Positions 10,769 through 19,852 of a DNA stretch of 64,000 nt are shown here, in pieces (positions within the stretch are counted from its first letter, which is position 1; each line of letters starts with the position of its first letter). A program made the translations under genes and the position numbers. The DNA comes from Dinoroseobacter shibae DFL 12 = DSM 16493 (lineage in GTDB: Bacteria > Pseudomonadota > Alphaproteobacteria > Rhodobacterales > Rhodobacteraceae): contig NC_009959.1 in assembly GCF_000018145.1 (NCBI RefSeq), positions 1 to 64,000 of the forward strand, written 5' to 3'. Below the pieces are notes generated by a model. It did no database searches. It was not told where the DNA came from and worked only from the letters and a program-made list of their open reading frames with translations.

Positions 10769-12342
10769 GCCAGCTGCTCCGGCGCGTAGGTGGCGAGGAC
10801 GCGCCGCTCCACCACGCCCACGGCGGCGTAGCCGAGCGCCGAGAGGGCCGAGACCAGCACGACCGAGGACCACAGCATGTCGTAATCCGACAGGGAGGCC
10901 GACAGCGCCATGAGGCTGCCGATGCCCGCGCCGGTGGCCAGCCATTCCACCACCGTCACGGCGAGGACCGAGGCCGGCACCGCCATGCGCGCCGCGGCGA
11001 AGAACGCTGGCAGCATCGCCGGGATGCGCACCCGCATCAGCCGCGCGACCGGCCCGGCGGCATAGCTGTCGAACACGTCCATCACCTGGCCCGGGGCTTG
11101 CCGCAACCCGTGCAGGCAGGCGACGAAGCTGGGAAAGAATACCATGACCGCCACCAGCGTGATGGTCCCCACTGCCCCGCGCCCCAGGAGCAGCACGATG
11201 AGCGGCGCGGTGGTCACGATCGGGACCGAGCGCAGGGCAATGGCCAGGGGCATCGCGGTCCCCGCGATCGCGGGGACCAGCACCAGCAGGATGGCAAGCC
11301 CCGCCCCCGCGGCCAGCCCGGCGAGGTAGCCGGGCAGCAGGAAGACCGCCGTCTCGGCCAGGGCGGCGCCGATGGTGGCGCGCGTCTGCGGCGCGTCGGC
11401 GGCCCATATCAGGGCCTCGGCCACGTCCAGCGGCCCCTTGGCGAAAAACGGGTTCAGCCCGAAGAGCCAGATCGCCCCGGCCCAGCCCGCCAGGGCGAGC
11501 GCGACGACCAGCCCGGCATCCAGCGCCGGGCGGCTGCGCCCGCTTGCGGCGGGGGCGGCGAGGATCACCGGCGGCGCCTCCAGCAACACCCGGCGTGCCA
11601 CGGCCCCGATCGCGAGATAGGCGAGGATCGCCACCGCCGTGGCCACCGTGGCCAGCCCCCAGGTCATCTCCACATCCAGCGCCCGGATCGCGCGCACGGT
11701 CAGCACGCCCATGCCGCGCTCGGCTCCGGTGAACTCGCCGACCATGGCGCCGAGGAACGCGGCGGGGGCGGCGATCTGCAACCCGGCAAAAAGGTAGGGC
11801 AGGGCCGCCATCAGCCGCACATGCACCAGGGCGGCCATCCGCCCGCGCCCGTAACTGCGCACCAGGTCGAACCAGCTGTCGGGTGCGGCGCGCAGCCCCA
11901 CCAGCAGGGGGATCAGCGTGGTGTAATAGACCGCAAGAGCCGCCAGAACGATCTGCGGACCGGAGCCGGGGCCGAAGAACACCCGCAGGATCGGCCCCGT
12001 CGCCACCAGCGGCAGGCAGAAGACCAGCAGGGCCAGACCCGTCACCACCCGTTCGCTGCGCGGCCAGAGGATCGCGATACCGGCCAGCAGCACCGCCGCC
12101 AGGTTGCCGATCACGAAGCCCGCCGCCGCGTTCGACAGGGTCACACCGAGCGCGCGGGACATCAGCCGCCAGTCCTCGACCAGGTAGCGCAGGGTCTCGC
12201 TCGGGCTGGCGAGCACGAAGGAATCGACCAGAAGCCGCCCGGACAGCTCCCAGAGCGCGAGGATGAGGATCAGCCCGATCCACGTCCCCCGGTTTTGCCC
12301 CCGCCCGGCCCGCGCCCGGGGGGCCGTTGCCACCGCACTCAT
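10765..12342 (-). CDS. ABC transporter permease, two fused permease domains
   Basis: 525-aa membrane protein made of two BPD_transp_1 domains in tandem. Each carries the ATPase-contact EAA-like loop (first near LVRSYGRGRMAALVHVRLMAALP, second near VFDSYAAGPVARLMRVRIPAML). Relatives in the SsuC/TauC/ThiX family usually have a single domain of about 250 residues and homodimerise, so this is a fused version. It overlaps the ATPase gene by 4 nt upstream and the glycosyltransferase gene by 4 nt downstream. Confidence 0.88.
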   Translation of the reverse strand: MSAVATAPRARAGRGQNRGTWIGLILILALWELSGRLLVDSFVLASPSETLRYLVEDWRLMSRALGVTLSNAAAGFVIGNLAAVLLAGIAILWPRSERVVTGLALLVFCLPLVATGPILRVFFGPGSGPQIVLAALAVYYTTLIPLLVGLRAAPDSWFDLVRSYGRGRMAALVHVRLMAALPYLFAGLQIAAPAAFLGAMVGEFTGAERGMGVLTVRAIRALDVEMTWGLATVATAVAILAYLAIGAVARRVLLEAPPVILAAPAASGRSRPALDAGLVVALALAGWAGAIWLFGLNPFFAKGPLDVAEALIWAADAPQTRATIGAALAETAVFLLPGYLAGLAAGAGLAILLVLVPAIAGTAMPLAIALRSVPIVTTAPLIVLLLGRGAVGTITLVAVMVFFPSFVACLHGLRQAPGQVMDVFDSYAAGPVARLMRVRIPAMLPAFFAAARMAVPASVLAVTVVEWLATGAGIGSLMALSASLSDYDMLWSSVVLVSALSALGYAAVGVVERRVLATYAPEQLA

Positions 12343-13145
12343 TGGGCGGCGAGCGGTCTTTGCCGCCGGGCCATGCCCTCCGACAGGGCGGCGAAGACCT
12401 GCTCGATCAGGGCCATGGCCGCGTCGGTCTGCGCCACGCCCTCGGGGCGCGGGCGGGGCAGGTCGATGGCGATGTCGGCCACGACCTCCGCCGGGCGGGG
12501 CGAGAGCACGATCACCCGGTCCGACAGGGCCACGGCCTCGGTCACGGAATGGGTCACCAGCAGGGTCGTGGTGCCCCGCGCCTCCCAGATCCGGGGCAGG
12601 TCCTGGGCCAGTTGGCGGCGGGTCAGCTCATCCACCGCCCCGAACGGCTCGTCGAGCAGCAGCAGCCCCGGCCGCGTGGCCAGCGCCCGGGCAATCGCCG
12701 CGCGCTGCCGCATGCCGCCCGACAGCTCCGCGGGCCGGGTCTCGGCGAAGCCGTCGAGCCCCACCAGCCGGATCAGCTGGTCGACCTCGCCCGCCTCCAC
12801 GGGCCGCCGCGCCAGACCCAGGGCCAGCTCGATATTGCCGCGCACGCTGCGCCAGGGCAGCAGCGAAGGGTCCTGGAACGCCACCGACAGGCCCGCGCGG
12901 CGCAGGGTCTCCGCCGGGGGGGCGCCCGCGATCTCGATCCGGCCCGCGCTGGGGCTTTCCAGCCCCGCCACCAGGCGCAGCACCGTCGACTTGCCGCAGC
13001 CCGACGGGCCGACCAGCGCCGTGGTCTGCCCCGCCGCAAAGCTCAGGTCGAGCGGGCGCACCGCCTCCGTCCCGCCGGGAAAGGTCTTGGCGAGCGCGAT
13101 GCAGGCGACCTCCGGCGGCGGTGTGGGGGCGTGGTCAGGCGCCAT
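12339..13145 (-). CDS. ABC transporter ATP-binding protein (NitT/TauT type)
   Basis: 268-aa ATPase: Walker A GPSGCGKST (near 45), Q-loop AFQDPSLLPW, signature LSGGMRQR, Walker B LLLLDEPFGAVD, switch histidine TH. It energises uptake through the fused permease. It overlaps the substrate-binding protein gene by 11 bp and the permease gene by 4 bp, so the four genes from 14130 down to 9725 form a tight operon. Confidence 0.9.
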   Translation of the reverse strand: MAPDHAPTPPPEVACIALAKTFPGGTEAVRPLDLSFAAGQTTALVGPSGCGKSTVLRLVAGLESPSAGRIEIAGAPPAETLRRAGLSVAFQDPSLLPWRSVRGNIELALGLARRPVEAGEVDQLIRLVGLDGFAETRPAELSGGMRQRAAIARALATRPGLLLLDEPFGAVDELTRRQLAQDLPRIWEARGTTTLLVTHSVTEAVALSDRVIVLSPRPAEVVADIAIDLPRPRPEGVAQTDAAMALIEQVFAALSEGMARRQRPLAAQ

Positions 13146-14130
13146 GGACCTCTTCGAGGATCGAGCGGTCCCACAGGTCCGGCGTCACCGTCCGGCCCAG
13201 CAGGGCGAGGGTTTCGATATTGGCGGCCACCGTCTCGTCGGTCCACCAGCCGAAGCCGTTGGCGTCGGTCAGCTCCGAGAACATCAGCGGCACCTGCCGC
13301 GCCGCCTGCAGCTTCTGGGTCTCCAGGTCGAGGCCTGCATCGGGGTACATCGACAGGGTCAGCTCGGCCGCCGCATCGGTATCGGCGCGGTAGGCGTCCC
13401 AGCCGCGCGCCTCCCCGGACATCAGGGCGACCAGGTCCGCCCGGCGATTGGCAAGGCTGTCCTCGGTGGCGATATAGGTCTGGGAATGCACCGCATAGCC
13501 GTGATCGGCCATCAGCATGGTCAGGCTCTCGACCCCCTGCATCGCCATGGCGACGGGCAGATCGGTCTCCCAGCAGAGCAGGCAGTCCACCTCGCCCGCC
13601 AGCAGGGGCTGGGCGGAGTACTGGGTCGGCACGATGTCGATGCCGCCCATGTCCACCCCGTTCAGGGTGCAGAGCGCCTGCAACACGGGCGTGTTGGCCA
13701 GCGCCATGCCGATCCGCTTGCCCACCAGGTCGGCAGGCTCGTTCACCGGGTTGGCGGGCAGGGAGGCGACGACAAAGGGGTTCTTCTGCATCGCCACGCC
13801 GAGGATCTTGAAGGGCGCGCCCTGTTCCACGGCCGCAGCGGTGTAATCGGCCGCCGAGATGCCCACCAGTGCCGTGCCCGCGACCACTGGCGGCTCCACC
13901 GGCGCGTTCGGCCCGCCCGGCAGCAGCGAGACCTCCAGCCCGGCCTCGGCCCACCAGCCGCGGTCGAGCGCGATGTAGCTGCCCGCGAATTGCGACGAAT
14001 GCAGCCAGCTCAGTTGCAGGCTCACCGCCGATTGGGCCCGGGCGCGGTGGGGCAAGGCGCCCAGGGCGGTCGCGCCCGCGGCGGCGGCGGCGCTGCCGAG
14101 GACGGTCCGTCGTGTGAGGGTCTTTGGCAT
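13135..14130 (-). CDS. ABC transporter substrate-binding protein (NMT1/THI5-like)
   Basis: 331-aa periplasmic binding protein with a twin-arginine leader (LTRRTVLGSAAAAAG, cleavage near residue 32). The mature N-terminus QLSWLHSSQFAGSYIALDRGWWAEAGLEV (quoted in part as QLSWLHSSQFAG and GWWAEAGL) is characteristic of the NMT1/THI5 and SsuA fold. Ligands in the family include pyrimidine thiamine precursors, riboflavin, sulfonates and nitriles; nothing here selects among them, and no TPP or FMN riboswitch is evident in the short upstream region. First gene of the operon. Confidence 0.82.
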   Translation of the reverse strand: MPKTLTRRTVLGSAAAAAGATALGALPHRARAQSAVSLQLSWLHSSQFAGSYIALDRGWWAEAGLEVSLLPGGPNAPVEPPVVAGTALVGISAADYTAAAVEQGAPFKILGVAMQKNPFVVASLPANPVNEPADLVGKRIGMALANTPVLQALCTLNGVDMGGIDIVPTQYSAQPLLAGEVDCLLCWETDLPVAMAMQGVESLTMLMADHGYAVHSQTYIATEDSLANRRADLVALMSGEARGWDAYRADTDAAAELTLSMYPDAGLDLETQKLQAARQVPLMFSELTDANGFGWWTDETVAANIETLALLGRTVTPDLWDRSILEEVHGA

Positions 14131-14226
14131 GATGATGTCCTTTCGCGTCTGTCTATCAGGCTAGGGGGGCCGTCGGTGGAGGCAAGGGAAAGCGCCGCGT
14201 CCTATCGTCCATGGGTGGGTTCTGGC

Positions 14227-15177
14227 TCAGGGCTGCCCGGATCGAGGCACGGGCGGGCGCGGCGCGGCCCAGATCAGGGCGATGCCGGGCAAGCTGGCGA
14301 CTGCGAAGGTCAGCCCGAAGGCCACGCTCGCCGCCAGCCCGCCGCTGGCCGTGGCGCCCGCGAGCGGCAGCAGGGCCGCCGCCGCGCCCTCGCGCAGGCC
14401 CCAGCCCGAGATGCTGAGCGGGATGAGCATGGTCACGAGGATCAGCGGCACCAGGGCCGCGACCGCCCCGGGGCCGAGATCGACGCCCACGGCGCGGGCG
14501 CAGACGGCAAAGGCCGCGAGGTTGCACAGGGTCGTCCCGAGGCTGAGCCAGATCTGCCCGGGCAGGGCCGCGCCGGACATCAGCGCCCTGCGGACCGTCG
14601 CCCGCAGGCCCGCCGCCGCGCGCCCCGTGGCCCCCGGCAGACGCGCAGCCCCCCGGATCAGCAGGGGCAGGGCGAGGCCCAGGGCCAGCGCCAGGGCCAG
14701 CGGCCCGGCCAGCCATGCGGGCCAGTCGAGCCCGCCGGGCAGCGCCCAGGTCACCCCAAACCCCACCGCCAGCGTCAGGAACATCGCGATCTGGCCCGCC
14801 AGCCGCTCGAACACCACCGCCTGCCCCGAGGCCAGCAGGCCCGCCTGCGCCCGCGCCCGCACCGCGCGGCCTGCATCGCCGATCATGCCGCCGGGCAGGG
14901 ACTGGTTGACCACTTGCGCGAGGTAGTATTCCCGGATCGCGTGCCCGGTGCCCAGGGCGATGCCGAACTGCCGCGCCGTCAGCTGCCAGCGCAGGGCCGA
15001 GAGCACCGTCTGCAGGCTCAGCGCCGCGAGCCCCAGCGCCAGCCAGCGCCAATCGGCGGCCTTCAGGCTGGCCAGCGCCGCGGGCCCGTCCGCCGCCCGC
15101 CAGAGCAGCGCCAGCAGCCCGACCGCCAGCGCTGCCTGCAGGACCGGCAAGACCCGGCGGGGCAGGGGGCGGCTCAA
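14227..15177 (-). CDS. Lysylphosphatidylglycerol synthase TM-region/flippase-like membrane protein
   Basis: 316-aa integral membrane protein with about eight hydrophobic segments. Motifs such as ALRWQLTARQFG, NQSLPGGMIGDAGRAVRA and SISGWGLREGAAAALL are those of the UPF0104/LPG_synthase_TM family. The likely start is TTG 15177, which overlaps the upstream stop (TTGA); no ATG gives a full-length N-terminus. Last of three genes running from 17545. It may flip or handle a lipid in the same envelope pathway as its two partners. It lacks the catalytic domain of true MprF proteins. Confidence 0.75.
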   Translation of the reverse strand: MSRPLPRRVLPVLQAALAVGLLALLWRAADGPAALASLKAADWRWLALGLAALSLQTVLSALRWQLTARQFGIALGTGHAIREYYLAQVVNQSLPGGMIGDAGRAVRARAQAGLLASGQAVVFERLAGQIAMFLTLAVGFGVTWALPGGLDWPAWLAGPLALALALGLALPLLIRGAARLPGATGRAAAGLRATVRRALMSGAALPGQIWLSLGTTLCNLAAFAVCARAVGVDLGPGAVAALVPLILVTMLIPLSISGWGLREGAAAALLPLAGATASGGLAASVAFGLTFAVASLPGIALIWAAPRPPVPRSGQP

Positions 15178-16799
15178 CTCTCGCCCTCCGGGGGCGCCTG
15201 GCTGGCGAAGGATTGCAGGATCAGGTCGCGCATTTCGTCCATCCGCAGGGGCGCGGCCTCCGGCCCCGGGATCAGCCCCGGGGACCAGCCCCAACCGGCG
15301 GCGACCTCGACCAGATCCGCCGGTCCGATCAGGTGCACCGGCACCTCGGCCCGCTCGTCCAGCGCCACGAATCCGGCCGCCTGGTGATCGCCCAGCACCA
15401 GGATCAGCGGCGGGTCGCCCGCGTGCCGCGCGGCGTAGTCGAACACCACCCGCAGGGCGTAGTCGAGGGCGAGGCGGTACTGCTCCCGCACCCGGTCGCG
15501 GTCGCGCCAGACCACGTCCGGCGGATCGCCCGCCGCCGCCATGGGATCGAAGATCGTGCCATCGCCGATTGCCTCCCACGGCACCAGCTCGGGCACCGGC
15601 ACCCAGGGCGCATGGGACGACCCCAGCGCCATCTGCACGAAATAGGGCCGCGTCTCCGCCCGGTCGCGCAGCAGGCGGTCCATCGCGGCGAAGGTGAACT
15701 GGTCCGGCATCGTCACCCAGTTGAAGGGCTGCCCGGCATAGCCGAGATCCGCCGCCGCCAGCACGGTCTCGAACCCCATCAGGTCGGCCTCGGGCCAGTC
15801 CAGGGTGATCTGCGGCATCACCGCGGCGGTGTGAAACCCGGCCTCGGCGGCGAGGTGAAACAGCGTCCGCCGCCCGCTGGCCAGCGCCGCGCCATAGCTC
15901 GTCTGGTTGTCCACCCACAGCCCGTTGGCAAAGGTCGCGTGGCTCAGCCAGCTCTGCCCGCCCCGCGTGGGCGCGGTCAGCAGGCCCGATCGCATGGACA
16001 GCCCCAGCGCCCCGAGCCGCGCCTCGGCCGCCGCCAGGGTCGCGCGATGGGTCTCGGCATAAAGCGGGGTGTCGAGGCTGGCGCGCCCGTAGCTTTCGAC
16101 AAAGACGACCAGAACGTCCCGGTCGATGGCGCCCAGCAGGTCCGCGCGCCCGGCCAGCGGGTCCGTGGCCGCCGCGATCTCGAAGGCGCGCAAGTCGGCG
16201 AGGGTGGCGCGGGCCATGCCCATCCGCTCGACCCCGACGCGGGCGGTAAACGCCGCCCCCGGGGGCGTGACCGGCAGGGACCAGCGGCCCATGGCCTGCC
16301 CGATCTCCGCCCCGGCGACCCCGGCGGCAAGCCCCGCCGCCACGCCTAGGCCGAGCCCCGCGCGCCGCGGCAGGCGCAGCCCGGCCCAGACCCCGGTCGC
16401 CCACCAGATCGCCAAGGCCACGCCCGCCACCGCCAGCAGTGCCGCGACCACCGCCAGCCCGGTCAGAACCGGGCCGATCGCCCCGGTGGAGAGCCGCAAA
16501 CCGGCCTCCACCAAAGCCATGTCCGAGATCGGGTTGAACCCCCGCCCCAGGGCCGAGAACATCGCGAAATCCGCCGTCTTCAGCACCGCGATCAGCACCA
16601 GCAGCGCCGTCAGCCCGGCGCGCAGCCACGCGGTGACCCGCCCGGGGGGCAGGGCGGCGAGCACCAGGAGGATCACCGGCAATTCCAGGGGAAACATCGC
16701 CAGCGCCCCCCAGGTCAGGGCCGCCGGATGGTTCGGTTGCACCAGCACCAGATGCAGCACGAGCGCGCCGAGACCGAGGCGCAGGGGGCTTGGGATCAT
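15174..16799 (-). CDS. Sulfatase-fold membrane phosphoglycerol/phosphoethanolamine transferase-like protein
   Basis: 541-aa protein with about five N-terminal membrane segments (residues 1-200) and a C-terminal alkaline-phosphatase-superfamily domain. VFVESYGRASLD carries the first metal ligand, TRGGQSWLSHATFANG the probable nucleophile region, and LVLGDHQAA the metal-binding DH pair. This is the architecture of LtaS, OpgB and EptA-type transferases, which move phosphoglycerol or phosphoethanolamine from phospholipids onto glycans. It lies head-to-tail with a CDP-alcohol phosphatidyltransferase and close to OpgHG, so decoration of periplasmic glucans is a plausible role; plain sulfatase activity is less likely. 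Confidence 0.72.
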   Translation of the reverse strand: MIPSPLRLGLGALVLHLVLVQPNHPAALTWGALAMFPLELPVILLVLAALPPGRVTAWLRAGLTALLVLIAVLKTADFAMFSALGRGFNPISDMALVEAGLRLSTGAIGPVLTGLAVVAALLAVAGVALAIWWATGVWAGLRLPRRAGLGLGVAAGLAAGVAGAEIGQAMGRWSLPVTPPGAAFTARVGVERMGMARATLADLRAFEIAAATDPLAGRADLLGAIDRDVLVVFVESYGRASLDTPLYAETHRATLAAAEARLGALGLSMRSGLLTAPTRGGQSWLSHATFANGLWVDNQTSYGAALASGRRTLFHLAAEAGFHTAAVMPQITLDWPEADLMGFETVLAAADLGYAGQPFNWVTMPDQFTFAAMDRLLRDRAETRPYFVQMALGSSHAPWVPVPELVPWEAIGDGTIFDPMAAAGDPPDVVWRDRDRVREQYRLALDYALRVVFDYAARHAGDPPLILVLGDHQAAGFVALDERAEVPVHLIGPADLVEVAAGWGWSPGLIPGPEAAPLRMDEMRDLILQSFASQAPPEGES

Positions 16800-17545
16800 G
16801 CCGCCCGCTTCCGCCAGAGCCAGCGCAGATCGACCGCAAAGGACCAGGCCAGGGCGGCGAGGGCGAGGCCCACCAGGGGCAGGGCCAGGGCCGCGGGCAG
16901 GACCGGCGCCTGCAGCGCGATCAGAACGCCCATCTGCAGCACGCAGACCGTCTTGCGGCTGAACCGCTCCGGCAGGTCGCGACGCATCCAGGGCAGGCCC
17001 CGCGCCGCCAGCACGAAGAGGTAGCGCGGCAGGCCCAGCAGCGCCGCCGCGAGCCCCGCGGGCCCGGTGGCCGCGTTCACCGCGAGGATCAGGGCGAGGG
17101 CCGCGTCGACCTCCACATCGAACCGCGCGCCGAAGGCCGAGGCGAGGCCCTGTTTCCGGGCGAGCCAGCCATCCACCCCGTCAAGCGCCAGCGCCACGCC
17201 CGCCACGGCAAAGATCGGCCAGGCCGCGCCGATCCCCGCCACGAGCGGGACCAGCAGGGCCGAGGTCAGCGCCAGACGCCCCAGCGTCACCAGGTTGCAT
17301 AGCCCCAGCCGCCCATGCGGATAGGCCCGCCGCAAGTCGCGCCCGGCGATCACCGCCCCGGTCCCGAACGCGGCCAGCGCCAGCCCCACGCTCAGCGGCC
17401 CGGCCCCGGGTAACAGCGCCGCGCCCAGGCCGGTCAGGGCCGCCAGCAACAGGGCCGCCAGCGCAAAGGCATCCTCCGGCCCCCCCGTACCGGGGACCGG
17501 CACTCGGGGCAAACGTCGGCGAAGAGGAAGATCAGCGAGGCCCAT
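16796..17545 (-). CDS. CDP-alcohol phosphatidyltransferase family protein
   Basis: 249-aa membrane enzyme with the complete catalytic motif DG-x2-AR-x8-G-x3-D-x3-D (DGWLAR starting near residue 125, then FDVEVD). It condenses a CDP-activated lipid with an alcohol such as glycerol phosphate or inositol phosphate. First gene of the three-gene operon; its stop overlaps the start of the transferase gene by 4 nt. The alcohol substrate cannot be read from the sequence. Coupling to a phosphoglycerol-transferase-like protein hints at glycerol phosphate. Confidence 0.85.
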   Translation of the reverse strand: MGLADLPLRRRLPRVPVPGTGGPEDAFALAALLLAALTGLGAALLPGAGPLSVGLALAAFGTGAVIAGRDLRRAYPHGRLGLCNLVTLGRLALTSALLVPLVAGIGAAWPIFAVAGVALALDGVDGWLARKQGLASAFGARFDVEVDAALALILAVNAATGPAGLAAALLGLPRYLFVLAARGLPWMRRDLPERFSRKTVCVLQMGVLIALQAPVLPAALALPLVGLALAALAWSFAVDLRWLWRKRAA

Positions 17546-17645
17546 CCCTCAGATATTGACCCGCGCAGAGCGCAGTCAAGCAGGCGTCCCCGCGCTTGAA
17601 GTGATTTGCGCGAAGGCTAGCTCATGGTAGAGCGAAAGGGGCGTC

Positions 17646-18203
17646 ATGTCACAAGCCGAAACCCGTTATCGCGCCCCGGCCCGGCTGTTTCACTGGGGCA
17701 TGGCGGTTCTGATCCTCGCCACGATCCCCGTGGGCGTCGTCATGGTCCAGGAGGGGTTGCCGCGGCCGCTCCAGAACAGCCTGTTCATCTTTCACAAGAA
17801 TGTGGGCGTTCTGCTGCTGCTTCTGGTGCTGGCGCGGCTGGCCTATCGCCTGTGGCGGCCGCCTGCGCCGCTGCCGCCTTCGGTGACGGGGATGCAGCGG
17901 ACCGCCGCGCACCTGTCCCACCTCGCGCTCTATACACTTCTGATCGTGATGCCCGTAGCGGGTTATGTCCGGGTCAAGGCAGGGGGCTTCCCGATCGAGA
18001 CCCTCGATGCGCTCGGCGTGCCGTCGCTGGTGCCGCGCTCCGACGCGCTGGCCGAACTGGCCAAGACCGTGCACTACCTCGGCAGCTACGCCATCGCCGC
18101 CCTGATCGCCCTGCATGTCTGCGCCGCCGCATATCACGGCATTGCCAAGCGCGACGGCATCTTTTCGCGCATGTGGCCGCCCTTTGGCGGGACGGTTGAC
18201 TAG
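17646..18203 (+). CDS. Cytochrome b561
   Basis: 185-aa four-helix membrane cytochrome of the bacterial b561 type. Candidate haem-ligand histidines are in LFHWGM, FHKNVG, HLSHLALY and ALHVCAA. It would pass electrons between quinol and another carrier in the inner membrane. It is divergent from the CDP-alcohol phosphatidyltransferase and 83 bp upstream of opgH. No functional link to glucan synthesis is obvious. Confidence 0.85.
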   Translation: MSQAETRYRAPARLFHWGMAVLILATIPVGVVMVQEGLPRPLQNSLFIFHKNVGVLLLLLVLARLAYRLWRPPAPLPPSVTGMQRTAAHLSHLALYTLLIVMPVAGYVRVKAGGFPIETLDALGVPSLVPRSDALAELAKTVHYLGSYAIAALIALHVCAAAYHGIAKRDGIFSRMWPPFGGTVD

Positions 18204-18286
18204 GACCACTTGTTCCCGCCAAAGCGCGCCTTAGCTGCTGTGCATCCACGGCAGTGACGCCGTCGAACAGAAAGCTCCGCAAACCC

Positions 18287-19852
18287 ATGTCGCTGGTCGA
18301 ACCGATTTCCCGTGCATGGCGTGTCGATGCCGGCTGGCCCGGCCCGCGCGCCGCTGGCCTTGGGCTGGCCCTGGGTCTGACGCTGGCCATCGTGGCGGGC
18401 TTTGCCACCAGTGTCACCGACTGGACCCCCGGGGCGCTGCTGGCGCTGCCGTTGGTGATGCTCGGCGCGGTCTGGATCGCGGGCGGGGCGGCGACAGCCC
18501 TTCTGGGGCTTGCCCTGCGCCCGGACCCGGAACCGCCCGTGCCCGCGGGCTGGCGCCCGGCCAGCCGCACCGCCCTCCTGGTGACCCTGTGCAAGGAAGA
18601 CCCCGCGCCGCTGGCCGCCCATCTCGTCGCCCTGCGCGCGGGCCTCGACCGGGTGGGGCTGGACGCAGGCGCACATATCTTCGTGCTGTCGGACACCTCC
18701 GGCGCCGCCGCAATCGCCGCGGAGGAGGCCGCCTTCGCCCCGCTGATCGAAGCGGGGACCGTCACCTACCGCAGGAGGGCCGAGAATACCGGGCGTAAAC
18801 CGGGCAATATCGCCGACTGGCTGGCGGTTCATGGGGACCGGTTCGAGCATATGATGGTGCTCGACGCCGACAGCCGGATGAGCCCCGACCGCATCCGCCG
18901 CATGATCCACCGGATGGACCGGACCCCCGCTCTGGGCCTTTTGCAGGCAGGCCTCGCACTGGTGCCGGGCCGCACCCGGTTCGGCCGCCACCAGCGGACG
19001 GGCGTGCGCCTTCTGTCCCGGGGCTTCGGGCGCGGGTTCGCCGCCTGGACCGGCGACAGCGGCAATTACTGGGGCCATAACGCGATCATGCGCGTCGCGG
19101 CCTTCCGCAGCGCCGCCGCCCTGCCGGTCCTGCCCGGGCGCGCGCCCTTCGGCGGCGCGCTGCTGAGCCATGATTTCATCGAAGCCGCCTGGATCCGCCG
19201 CGCGGGCTGGGCCGTGGCGCTGGACCCGGACATGACCGGCAGCGCCGAGGACGCGCCCCAGACCCTGGCCGCCTTCCACGCGCGCGACCGCCGCTGGTGC
19301 CAGGGCAACCTGCAACACCTGCGCCTGCTGGCTGCGCCCGGGCTGGACCCGGTCAGCCGCCTGCACCTGCTCATGGGGGTCCTGAGCTACCTCGTGGCCC
19401 CGGTCTGGCTGGTCCTGATCGCGCTGATCGCCCTGGGGCTGGTGCCCGTGGCCGGGGCGCTGCCCCTGCTGGTCGCGGCGCTGGTGCTGCTGATCCCCAA
19501 GCTCTGCGCGCTGGTCGAAGGCCTCTGCCGCAGTCGCAGCTGGGCGCGCCGGGCGGTGATCCTGCGGGCCTGGGTGGGCGAGCTTGCGACCTCCACCCTG
19601 ATCGCGCCGCTGGTGATGCTGCGCCAGGCGGGGGCTGTCCTGGCGGTCTGCCTGGGCCGCGATTGCGGCTGGAAGACCGCGCGCCGGGCCGGGCCCACCC
19701 TGCCGTGCGGCACGGTGGAGGCGGTGGCGGGCGCGGCCCTCGTGACCCTCGCCGTGGCCACCTCCGGCAGCGCGGCCCTGTGGCTCGCCCCCGTGGCGCT
19801 GCCGCTCTGCTGCGCGCCGCTGATCGTGCCGGTCCTCGACCGGGCGGCGTGA
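18287..19852 (+). CDS. opgH: Periplasmic glucan glucosyltransferase OpgH (MdoH)
   Basis: Membrane-bound family 2 glycosyltransferase of about 521 aa. Visible are the donor motif VLDADS (about 190), a downstream HDF acidic site, and RDRRWCQGNLQH (the Q/RxxRW processivity motif), followed by several C-terminal membrane helices. It polymerises glucose from UDP-glucose into osmoregulated periplasmic glucans. The Escherichia coli protein is much longer (about 850 aa), and the N-terminal regulatory part is missing here. The start is uncertain: ATG 18287 or GTG 18254, neither with a good ribosome site. Its stop overlaps opgG by one base. Confidence 0.85.
   Translation: MSLVEPISRAWRVDAGWPGPRAAGLGLALGLTLAIVAGFATSVTDWTPGALLALPLVMLGAVWIAGGAATALLGLALRPDPEPPVPAGWRPASRTALLVTLCKEDPAPLAAHLVALRAGLDRVGLDAGAHIFVLSDTSGAAAIAAEEAAFAPLIEAGTVTYRRRAENTGRKPGNIADWLAVHGDRFEHMMVLDADSRMSPDRIRRMIHRMDRTPALGLLQAGLALVPGRTRFGRHQRTGVRLLSRGFGRGFAAWTGDSGNYWGHNAIMRVAAFRSAAALPVLPGRAPFGGALLSHDFIEAAWIRRAGWAVALDPDMTGSAEDAPQTLAAFHARDRRWCQGNLQHLRLLAAPGLDPVSRLHLLMGVLSYLVAPVWLVLIALIALGLVPVAGALPLLVAALVLLIPKLCALVEGLCRSRSWARRAVILRAWVGELATSTLIAPLVMLRQAGAVLAVCLGRDCGWKTARRAGPTLPCGTVEAVAGAALVTLAVATSGSAALWLAPVALPLCCAPLIVPVLDRAA

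Noticed and set aside
11098-15387. A 1429-codon open frame on the plus strand across the ABC and envelope genes
   Set aside because: It is antisense to five well-supported genes, rich in Arg, Pro, Gln and His, and has no domain; typical high-GC shadow frame.
15174-16799. Annotation as an arylsulfatase
   Set aside because: N-terminal membrane helices and neighbouring lipid enzymes fit LtaS/OpgB-type transferases, and no CxPxR/SxPxR sulfatase signature is seen.
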